Source: CAZOBJ01 sp964577825 (GTDB lineage Bacteria > Planctomycetota > SZUA-567 > JAFGNG01). Taken from it: a DNA stretch of 32,300 nucleotides. Made by a program: the position numbers and the translations under genes. Where the stretch lies: assembly GCA_964577825.1 (NCBI GenBank), contig CAZOBJ010000028.1:1-32300 (forward strand), in the 5' to 3' direction. The first letter of the stretch is position 1. Each line of letters starts with the position of its first letter. The notes under the pieces were generated by a model. It saw only the letters and a program-made list of their open reading frames with translations, did not search any database and was not told the origin of the DNA. Positions 1-5,876 of the stretch are shown here, piece after piece.

Positions 1-22
1 CCCCCCCCCCCCCCCCCCCCCC
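1..22. repeat. Homopolymer run of 22 C at the window start
   Basis: The window begins with 22 uninterrupted C residues before mixed sequence starts. A run of this length at the extreme end of an assembled sequence is more often a read or assembly artefact (poly-G reads) than biology. I treat it as probable contig-edge noise. Confidence 0.75.
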
Positions 23-397
23 GCACGCGCAGGGGCCAAAGCCCGGCCCCGGCGGCCCAAGCGGGGGGTAGGTGGGGCGGGGGCGCCCGGACGCGCGCGA
101 GAGCGCCCGCCCGCCCGCCGGGGCCACGTCGCGCGCGCGCCCGTCACCCGATCATGAACCTGCTTCTGCTGGCGCCGCATATTCAGGAGGAGGCTCTGTT
201 CTTGCCACAGACGACCAAAGGAGGCCACGAGGTCACAGAACGTGGATTGCGGACGCTGATTGGGGAGCCGTTGTTCGCGAAGCAGAGGTAGCTTCGGGCC
301 GCGATGAAGTCAACATTGGAGTCGTGAACGCCGGGGCTCAATCGCGATGCGTAGCAGCGTCGATTGCAGCCCTTTGTCGCCCACTGCATTGACTTGG
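23..397. other. Gene-free stretch at the island edge
   Basis: No convincing gene is seen. Bases 23 to about 150 are extremely G+C-rich; from about 160 composition falls to the lower G+C of the neighbouring Mrr-like gene, so a compositional boundary lies near 150. A 72-codon frame on the minus strand (183-401, TTG start overlapping the stop of the Mrr-like gene) has no recognisable motif and is not called. Confidence 0.5.
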
Positions 398-985
398 TCA
401 ATCATAAATCAGTGCGTTCAATACGCCCTTCCACGTGGGCTGATCGCCACCGTAGTATCGGCGGTACTTACCACGAAGCTTCGGCACGAGTCCCACAAAT
501 GCATCATCCTTGCTCCTGCGGCTTCCGGTATAGGTGGTACCCCGTACCATTCCGTCAATCCGGTTCCCTCGGCGACAGTATTTGATGTGTTGCCATTGGG
601 GTTGAGTCTTCACCAATGCAATCCCATGGGCGTTCGCTATCTTGATTGCACCACGCTGAAAACCAATCGTTGTCACAACAACCCCCTTGTGCGCGCCGAT
701 GTCGTGAATACGCTCGGCAAAAGCCAAGAGATCCCTTACCTTGACTTTGTCACGATAGTGCTTGCACTCCACCAATATCAGTAGACTCAGCCCCCCCAAA
801 ACGCTTGTCTCAACCGATACATCTATTTGATGGCGGTGCCCTGAGCTCTTGCCGACATACTTCTTATTGCGGCGGACTTTGGCCGACGTACCCCTGGAAA
901 TCCGCTTGTACATGTGCTCTACGAACTGCTCATAGCTGAGAGACGTGAACCACGTACGATAGCTCTGTTGCCGCTTCCGGCTCAT
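398..985 (-). CDS. Mrr-like restriction endonuclease (PD-(D/E)XK)
   Basis: Predicted DNA endonuclease of the Mrr/restriction-endonuclease-like superfamily, about 195 residues. The core shows a PD-(D/E)XK site: Asp55 in HQIDVSVE, then Glu73-x-Lys75 in LVECKHYRDKVKVRDLL, followed by the alternating strand/helix GVVVTTIGFQRGAIKIANAHGI typical of Mrr catalytic domains. I chose the ATG at 985; a GTG at 1063 would add 26 arginine-rich, low-quality residues. The gene lies directly downstream of a HEPN gene on the same strand (5 bp from the GTG, 83 bp from the ATG), so the two are probably co-transcribed. Two counted 60-base lines in it are 55-58% G+C, well below the neighbouring core genes, which suggests acquisition. 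Family Mrr proteins cut foreign, often methylated, DNA; the target here is unknown. No separate N-terminal DNA-binding domain is obvious. Confidence 0.8.
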   Translation of the reverse strand: MSRKRQQSYRTWFTSLSYEQFVEHMYKRISRGTSAKVRRNKKYVGKSSGHRHQIDVSVETSVLGGLSLLILVECKHYRDKVKVRDLLAFAERIHDIGAHKGVVVTTIGFQRGAIKIANAHGIALVKTQPQWQHIKYCRRGNRIDGMVRGTTYTGSRRSKDDAFVGLVPKLRGKYRRYYGGDQPTWKGVLNALIYD

Positions 986-1068
986 CGTGTGTCTCGTGTT
1001 GGCCAACGGGCTGCGGATCAGCCGCGGGCGCAACGCGGCCGTCGCTTTGCATCCGCGTGCCACACTGG

Positions 1069-1674
1069 TTACTTTGGAAACGCATGCTCCACCTTGCCCA
1101 CGAGGTCTTTCGAAAACGTGATGGCGTCAGTGAGCAGATCGCGGTCTATCGGACGCAGTTTCTTGCCGCTCCCGCGCGATTGTTCGCGATCCCCCTCGTG
1201 GGCAATCTGGTTCCGACGGTGCACCAAGTCGTTGAATCGTTTCAGCAAGGCGTTCCGATGGGAACTATTCGGTTCGATTGTCTCCCAGAGTTCGTTGATG
1301 TTCGCCAGCTTCAGCGTCTCGGCGATAGCTTGAGGTGACTGCAAGGGGCGAGTGGATAAGTGGTCCATAACCCAGTTCCGTATCACATTTCCCTTTCGTC
1401 TTGCTTCATCCCACGTCGTTAGACCCGCAAGTGGGACCTCAAACTTGGCCAACTTCGGTGGCAGGTTTTCCAAGGAGGACCTTCCAACGCGGTACTTCAC
1501 CTTGTCATGGAAGTACGTATCAAGCGCAGAGACGACAAAGACGATCCCGGCACGGAGAACCCACTGAATCTCCAGCTGGGCCTTCAGCCTGTTCACCCCG
1601 TCGAATAGCGCCAAGCACTCGTCGGCACTCTGGATGTTCTTGTCGAACAAGCTCTCTGCTGAGTGGCTGGCCAT
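1069..1674 (-). CDS. HEPN-domain protein (predicted RNase-type defence protein), copy 1
   Basis: A 201-residue mostly helical protein with the HEPN active-site motif R-x4-H: Arg154 to His159 within RRNQIAHEGD. A conserved helix near residues 41-60 (VFVVSALDTYF) matches the equivalent helix of the second HEPN protein at 9068-9724 (VFAVGAIDAYL), so the two belong to one family, most like HEPN proteins of the RiboL-PSP or MAE_28990 type. HEPN proteins with this motif are typically metal-independent RNases used in toxin-antitoxin and abortive-infection systems; that activity is inferred. The ATG at 1674 follows GAGGGG. The Mrr-like nuclease gene starts immediately downstream. No obvious antitoxin (MNT or other) is adjacent, so the partner could be the Mrr-like protein or nothing. 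Confidence 0.75.
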   Translation of the reverse strand: MASHSAESLFDKNIQSADECLALFDGVNRLKAQLEIQWVLRAGIVFVVSALDTYFHDKVKYRVGRSSLENLPPKLAKFEVPLAGLTTWDEARRKGNVIRNWVMDHLSTRPLQSPQAIAETLKLANINELWETIEPNSSHRNALLKRFNDLVHRRNQIAHEGDREQSRGSGKKLRPIDRDLLTDAITFSKDLVGKVEHAFPK

Positions 1675-1998
1675 GATCCCCTCGAGCCTCCCCGCCTAAG
1701 TCGCTATCCTGCACAGATCTCCCCCTCGCCCACGGATTCGCGCCCAAGAGAGATGCTACGCCCGGCCACGGGGCGAGTCAAGCGCTTGTGTGGGGGCGTA
1801 TCTTGACGCGGCGGGTCGGCCCCGCCGTGGGGCGGCGGGCGATAGGGGTTGGGATAGGCGTCTCGTGCGTGGCGGGTCCGGCCGTCGGCCGCCGTTGGCC
1901 TAGGCTTGGCGCGAAGGCGCGCCCACGGCGCCCCCCTTACCCCCCCGCGGGCGTGGGCGCGTCGTGGTTGTCTCTGCGCAACGCGGAGCCGTTGGACC
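1675..1998. other. Intergenic region, G+C-rich, with a 15-bp direct repeat
   Basis: No gene is seen in these 324 bases. The half next to the HEPN gene should carry its promoter, but no good -35/-10 pair is visible. The rest is very G+C-rich. A 15-mer (ACCCCCCCGCGGGCG) occurs at 1939-1953 and again at 2001-2015, the second copy being the last codons plus stop of the DUF502 gene. GC-rich inverted elements around 1815-1840 could act in termination of the minus-strand operon but have no U-run. Confidence 0.5.
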
Positions 1999-2646
1999 TC
2001 ACCCCCCCGCGGGCGCCGGGGCGTCCGTGGCGGGCGCGGCGGGGGCGGCGGGCAGGTCCGCGGCGCGGTCGGTGGACATGCCGGCCGTGAGCGCGAACCG
2101 CATGGCCTGCTCCACGCTCATGTCCACGGGCTCCACGCGGTCGGCGGGCATGTACAAGGTGAACCCCCCGAGCTGGTAGCTCATGGGCAGGTACACGAGC
2201 ACCTCGCCCCGGCGCGCCAGGGCCTCGGGCAGGCCCTCGAACTCCCGGCGGGTGACGAACCCCACAAGGCGCAGGTCCTCGGCCACGCGCACGAGCACCA
2301 CCTGCTGGAGGCTCTTGCCCTTGGTCTCGCCGAAAAAGCCCATGAGGTCGCGCACGCTCCCGTACACGGTCTTCACGAGGGGGATGCGCTCGATCACCTT
2401 GTCGGCGAGCTCGAAGACCTTGCGCACGATCCAGAGATTCAGCAGCAGGCCCGCGACCATCACAAGCGCGAGCCCGGCGACGACCCCGGCGCCGGTGAAG
2501 TAGACCTGGTCGGTGAGGACGCGCTTGAGCAACCCGCCCAACAGCTTCTCCGCGGTGGCGCCCAGCCAGTAGACCGCGTACACGCTCAGGCTGATGGGCA
2601 GCAACGCCAGCAGCCCCTGGAAAAAGATCTTCGAGATCCAGCGCAT
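1999..2646 (-). CDS. DUF502 family membrane protein
   Basis: A 215-residue inner-membrane protein of the DUF502 family. Two hydrophobic segments are visible, about residues 7-29 and 53-73, followed by the typical soluble part containing IPLVKTVYGSVRDLMGFF, a family hallmark, and VLVYLPMSYQLGGFTLYMP. The C-terminal 30 residues are a low-complexity Ala/Pro tail, as often seen in high-G+C genomes. The start at 2646 is set by a strong GAGGAGAG Shine-Dalgarno; the reading frame remains open further upstream, but that part is not protein-like and overlaps yebC. It is the last gene of a minus-strand run, 26 bp after yebC. The molecular function of the family is not established. Confidence 0.88.
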   Translation of the reverse strand: MRWISKIFFQGLLALLPISLSVYAVYWLGATAEKLLGGLLKRVLTDQVYFTGAGVVAGLALVMVAGLLLNLWIVRKVFELADKVIERIPLVKTVYGSVRDLMGFFGETKGKSLQQVVLVRVAEDLRLVGFVTRREFEGLPEALARRGEVLVYLPMSYQLGGFTLYMPADRVEPVDMSVEQAMRFALTAGMSTDRAADLPAAPAAPATDAPAPAGG

Positions 2647-2672
2647 GGCCCTCTCCTCCTCGCCGGTCCGGG

Positions 2673-3425
2673 TCACGCGCCCGCCAGGCGCGCGGCCACC
2701 TCCTCGGGAATGTCGAAGTTCGTGAACACGTTCTCCACGTCCTCGTGCTCGTCCAGGGCCTCGGCCAAGCGCAGCGCGCGCTCGGCGTCCGCGCCCTGCA
2801 CGGGCATGGTGGTCGACGGCAGCATGGCGAGCTCCGCGCCCTCCACCGGAATCTCGCGCGCCTGTAGCGCGTCGCGCACGTCGAAGAGCCGGTCCGGGGG
2901 CGTGACGATCTGCAAGAGGTCGTCTTCGGTGGTCATGTCCTCGGCGCCCCGGTCCAGGGCGGCCTCGAGCACGGCATCCTCGTCCGCGGCCGCGGCGCTC
3001 ACGGTGATCAGCCCCTTGCGGTCGAACAGGTACCCCACGCACCCGGGCTGGCCCAGGCTGCCGCCGTGCTGCTCGAAGATCCTGCGCACCTCGGGGAAGG
3101 TCCGGTTGCGATTGTCCGTGAGCGCCTGCACCAGGAACGCCGCGCCGCCGGGCCCGTAGCCTTCGTACACGACCTGCTCGAAGGCCTCGCCGCTCGCGCC
3201 GGCGGCCTTGTCGATGGCGCGCTGCACCTTGTCCTTGGGCATGTTAATGGCCTTGGCCTTGTCCAGGATCAGGCGCAGGCGCGGGTTCATGTCCGGGTCG
3301 GGGCTGCCGCCCTCGCGGACCGCGCCGTGGATGAGCAGGGCCATCTTGCTGAAGGCCTTGCCCTTTTTCGCGTCGTTGGCGGCCTTCTTGTGCTTGATGC
3401 CGGCCCAGTGGGAGTGTCCGGCCAT
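2673..3425 (-). CDS. yebC: YebC/TACO1 family protein (PmpR-type)
   Basis: A 250-residue cytoplasmic protein of the YebC/PmpR/TACO1 family, full length for the family (about 240-250). It starts with the hallmark MAGHSHWAGIKHKKAANDAK, followed by GKAFSKMALLI, NMPKDKVQRAIDKA, YEGYGPGGAAFLVQALTDN, and RNRTFPEVRRIFEQHGG. Members have been described as transcription regulators (PmpR) and, more recently, as ribosome-associated factors that ease translation of difficult motifs; which applies here cannot be read from sequence. The ATG at 3425 is preceded by AAGGAG 11 bases upstream. It lies between the zinc-ribbon gene and the DUF502 gene in the same direction, probably in one transcript. Confidence 0.95.
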   Translation of the reverse strand: MAGHSHWAGIKHKKAANDAKKGKAFSKMALLIHGAVREGGSPDPDMNPRLRLILDKAKAINMPKDKVQRAIDKAAGASGEAFEQVVYEGYGPGGAAFLVQALTDNRNRTFPEVRRIFEQHGGSLGQPGCVGYLFDRKGLITVSAAAADEDAVLEAALDRGAEDMTTEDDLLQIVTPPDRLFDVRDALQAREIPVEGAELAMLPSTTMPVQGADAERALRLAEALDEHEDVENVFTNFDIPEEVAARLAGA

Positions 3426-3500
3426 GGGGAGGTGCGCTCCTTGTTCTCTGCATCGTGCGCGCCGCCGGGCGCGGGCTCGCGCCCCTGCCGCGCGAGTGCG

Positions 3501-3959
3501 TTACTCGGGTTCGGACCCGCCGCGCGGGCCGAACAGGTCCTCGANNNNNNNNNNNNNNNNNNNNNNNNNNNNNNNNNNNNNNNNNNNNNNNNNNNNNNNN
3601 NNNNNNNNNNNNNNNNNNNNNNNNNNNNNNNNNNNNNNNNNNNNGTCCGCGTCCGCGTCCGCGGCCCGGTCGCCGAACAGGGCCTCGAGCTCCTTGCGCG
3701 CCTGGGCCGAGCGGTCCGCGTCCGGCTCGCCGGGTCCGGCCTCGGCGAGCTGGAAGTAGGAGCACGCGTTCGCGGCCTCCGCCTCGCGGGGGCGCTCGTC
3801 GCGCGCGGCCGGCTCACGGCACCAGGGGTTGGCCCGCGCGTCGAAGAACCGGCAGTTGCGGCACGCGTGCCAAGCCGCGGCGCACCGGTCGCACACCTCG
3901 CGGCGTCCGGGGGTGTGCTTCTCGGTCCAGGGCTGTCCGCAGGCTGCGCATCGCTTCAT
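3501..3959 (-). CDS. Cys-rich zinc-ribbon hypothetical protein, interrupted by an assembly gap
   Basis: The N-terminal part (from ATG 3959) is a small cysteine-rich protein with CAACGQPW, then CDRCAAAWHACRNCRFFD, a WC pair and ANACSYFQL. The paired Cys-x2-Cys knuckles suggest two structural zinc sites. The C-terminal part enters a low-complexity Ala-Asp tract encoded by tandem GCGGAC hexamers and then 100 N (3545-3644). After the gap EDLFGPRGG echoes the ELEALFGDRAA before it, so a repeated tail is likely. The nominal 152-residue length is unreliable because the gap size is a placeholder. The gene lies 62 bp after hisG and 75 bp before yebC in one direction. Function is unknown; it resembles small zinc-ribbon proteins of uncultured-type genomes. 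Confidence 0.7.
   Translation of the reverse strand: MKRCAACGQPWTEKHTPGRREVCDRCAAAWHACRNCRFFDARANPWCREPAARDERPREAEAANACSYFQLAEAGPGEPDADRSAQARKELEALFGDRAADADADXXXXXXXXXXXXXXXXXXXXXXXXXXXXXXXXXXEDLFGPRGGSEPE
3545..3644. other. Scaffold gap (100 N)
   Basis: Exactly 100 N inside the zinc-ribbon gene. The right flank (3645-3662) is GTCCGC repeated three times, a tandem hexamer that would readily break a short-read assembly. The true gap length is unknown. Confidence 0.98.
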
Positions 3960-4021
3960 GGGCGGGTCCTCCCGCGGATTTGTCGGCAGCGCTTCCCGGC
4001 CCGGCGCGGTCCGCCCCCGCC

Positions 4022-4894
4022 CTAGGGGATGATCTTGTTGAGGGGAAGCTCGATGATCCCCTCCGCGCCCGCGGCCTTGAGCTCCGGGATGAGGGTGCGC
4101 ACGCGCGGCTCGTCGACCACGGTCTCCACGGCCACCCAGTCCCCGCCCGCGAGGTGGTTGACCGTGGGCGCGTGCAGGCTGGGCAGGCGGTCGACGACCG
4201 CGTCCAGGTTCGCCTGCGCGACGTTGAGCTTCAGGAGCACCTGGCCCCGGGCCTGGAGCGCGCCCTGGAGCATCATCACCAGGGCGTCGATCTTCTCCCG
4301 CTTCCACGGGTCGCGGGCCGCGTCCCGGTTGGCGATGACCACGGTCACGCTCTCGGCCACGGTATCCACGATGCGCAGCCGGTTCGCGCGCAGGCTGGAG
4401 CCGGTCTCGGTCAGCTCCACGATCGCGTCGGCCAGATGCGGGACCTTGACCTCCGTGGCCCCGTGCGAGAACTCGACCTCGGCGCGGACTCCGTGGCGGT
4501 CCAGGTACGCGCGCACGAGGTTCACGACCTCGGTGGAGATGACCTTGCCCTCGAGGTCGGCCACCGACTGCACGGGCGAGTCTTCGGGCACGGCCAGCAC
4601 CCAGCGCACCGCCTGGCGCGAGGCCTTGGCGTACGTGAGCCGCGCGACCACTTCGACGTCCGAGGCGTTCTCCTCGGTCCAGTCGAGCCCGGTGACGGCC
4701 GCGTCCATGACGCCGCGCTCCACGTACCGGCTCATCTCCTGGGGCCGGGCGAGCATCGCCTCGATCTCCGGGTCGTCGCAGCGGGGGTAGTAGCTGCGTC
4801 CGGACACGGAGAACCGCCACCCCGCCTTGTCCAGCAGCTCCAGGGTCCCTTGTTGCAGGCTGCCCTTGGGTAGGCCGATGTTGAGTACGGGCAT
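4022..4894 (-). CDS. hisG: ATP phosphoribosyltransferase, long form
   Basis: First enzyme of histidine synthesis: joins ATP and PRPP to give phosphoribosyl-ATP. At 290 residues it is the long, self-contained type with a C-terminal regulatory domain, so no HisZ partner is needed. Visible family signatures are LNIGLPKGSLQ at the N-terminus, DAAVTGLDWTEE, VISTEVVNLVRAYLDRHG, and SHGATEVKVPHLADAIVEL followed by TGSSLRANRL in the phosphate-binding region. The C-terminal ACT-like part ends in EGIIELPLNKIIP, typical of histidine-feedback-regulated HisG. The ATG at 4894 follows AAAGGA. It is 34 bp downstream of the endonuclease III-like gene in the same direction. hisI lies 25 kb away, so the his genes are not in a single operon. 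Confidence 0.95.
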   Translation of the reverse strand: MPVLNIGLPKGSLQQGTLELLDKAGWRFSVSGRSYYPRCDDPEIEAMLARPQEMSRYVERGVMDAAVTGLDWTEENASDVEVVARLTYAKASRQAVRWVLAVPEDSPVQSVADLEGKVISTEVVNLVRAYLDRHGVRAEVEFSHGATEVKVPHLADAIVELTETGSSLRANRLRIVDTVAESVTVVIANRDAARDPWKREKIDALVMMLQGALQARGQVLLKLNVAQANLDAVVDRLPSLHAPTVNHLAGGDWVAVETVVDEPRVRTLIPELKAAGAEGIIELPLNKIIP

Positions 4895-4928
4895 GATGCA
4901 GGGTCCTTTCCCGGTGCGAATGCCGGCG

Positions 4929-5585
4929 CTACTTCTTGCACACCGGACAGCGGCTCTTGGTGCAGCCCTGGTCCAGGTGGTAGTGCAAAAGAAAGAAGAA
5001 CTCCTGGGCCTCCTCCTCGTCCAGGGCCTCGGCCACGAGCTTGTTCAGGTGCCCGCGGGTGGCGCTGCGGGGCACGAGCTTGCGCCGCTTGGCCACGGCC
5101 AGGGCCTCGGAGCTGAAGGGCATGGTCGCCTCGGGCACCTCGCGCATGAGGATCCGGTCGGCCACCGCGCGGCTTACGGGCTCGACCTCCATGAGTGCGC
5201 GGCGCGCGTCCGCGGGCTTCAGGTCCACAAGGTCCGCGAGGTCCACCCGGCCGCACCGGTCGAACATCCGGCTCAGGAGCCCGCGGATGTGGCGCGCGAG
5301 CTCGTCCGCGCGCTCGTGCGGGTCCAGGAACCGCGCGAGCGCGGCCACGCGCTCCACGCGCACCTCGTTCCAGTCCACGTACGCCTCGCGCATGCGCAGC
5401 ACAATGCGGCGGGCCTCGTCGTCGTCGACGTCGTTGTCCGCGAGCACGGCCCACACGAGCTCCTCCACGCTGGAGAGCCGCTCGGAGAGCGCGTCCCCGT
5501 GCAGGTCGCGCAGGGCGCCCAGCAGGTCCTTGAGCGCCTCGCGTGCCGCGTCCGCGGTCTGGACAGCGGTCTTTCCCTTGGCCAC
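4929..5585 (-). CDS. Degenerate endonuclease III-like (HhH-GPD) protein
   Basis: A 218-residue protein whose overall layout follows endonuclease III: an N-terminal helical block (VEELVWAVLADNDVDDDEA), a helix-hairpin-helix region (LMEVEPVSRAVADRIL, 131-146) and a C-terminal cysteine cluster (Cys208, Cys213, Cys216). The catalytic features are missing by my alignment: the HhH glycine loop and catalytic Lys (LPGVGRKTA in Nth) are replaced by MEVEPVSRAVA, and the VDTH aspartate segment by MPFSSEA. The cluster is C-x4-C-x2-C and ends two residues later, so the fourth Fe-S ligand is absent. It is therefore probably not an active glycosylase and may bind DNA or be structural. GTG start at 5585 follows GAGGAGAG. 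It heads the hisG-yebC-DUF502 run and is divergent from ftsK. Confidence 0.65.
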   Translation of the reverse strand: MAKGKTAVQTADAAREALKDLLGALRDLHGDALSERLSSVEELVWAVLADNDVDDDEARRIVLRMREAYVDWNEVRVERVAALARFLDPHERADELARHIRGLLSRMFDRCGRVDLADLVDLKPADARRALMEVEPVSRAVADRILMREVPEATMPFSSEALAVAKRRKLVPRSATRGHLNKLVAEALDEEEAQEFFFLLHYHLDQGCTKSRCPVCKK

Positions 5586-5764
5586 AACGGCTCTCCTCGT
5601 CGGAAACAGGCCCGCAGCACCCCGAAAGGCACCGCGCTCCGGGCGGACGGAGCATTCTCGCGCCGGCTGCGGGCACTGTCAAGGGAAAAGGGCCTCTGCG
5701 CCCGTGTACGCGGTGCGCCAGGCCCTTGCGGGCAAAGGAGTTCGGAAACGGGCCGCCGGCAGGG

Positions 5765-5780
5765 CCTTTCGATCGAAAGG
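5765..5780. promoter_or_regulatory. 16-bp perfect palindrome (possible operator)
   Basis: CCTTTCGATCGAAAGG is its own reverse complement over all 16 bases. It lies in the divergent intergenic region, 97 bases upstream of the ftsK start. Perfect dyads of this size in divergent promoter regions are often binding sites for dimeric regulators; no regulator is identified here. Its right arm overlaps a GGAGACC heptamer (5779-5785). Confidence 0.45.
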
Positions 5781-5822
5781 AGACCGCCCGGTTGGTCGAT
5801 ATGCCTACAGGGGGGCCGTGTG

Positions 5823-5841
5823 CCCGGACCGCGGGTCCGGG
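5823..5841 (+). promoter_or_regulatory. Leader hairpin upstream of ftsK
   Basis: CCCGGACC, a 3-base loop and GGTCCGGG form a perfect 8-bp G+C stem, ending 35 bases before the ftsK start and 19 before its Shine-Dalgarno. There is no U-run, so it is not a classical terminator. It may be an mRNA leader structure or chance in G+C-rich DNA. Confidence 0.35.
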
Positions 5842-5876
5842 GTCCGGCCCGTGTGCCGCCAGGAGGCGCTGTGTCC

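Larger units (their letters stand above)
5586..5876. promoter_or_regulatory. Divergent control region between the endonuclease III-like gene and ftsK
   Basis: These 291 bases separate two divergent operons and must hold both promoters, but no strong -35/-10 pair is evident. Two symmetric elements stand out and are listed separately: a 16-bp perfect palindrome at 5765-5780 and an 8-bp-stem hairpin at 5823-5841 in the ftsK leader. Confidence 0.5.

Noticed and set aside
183..401. 72-codon frame overlapping the stop of the Mrr-like gene, possible third island gene
   Set aside because: It needs a TTG start, has no Shine-Dalgarno and shows no recognisable motif.
4827..5870. Upstream in-frame extension of ftsK by 350 codons
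   Set aside because: It runs antisense through the endonuclease III-like gene and into hisG; a strong AGGAGG and the first membrane segment fix the start near 5877.
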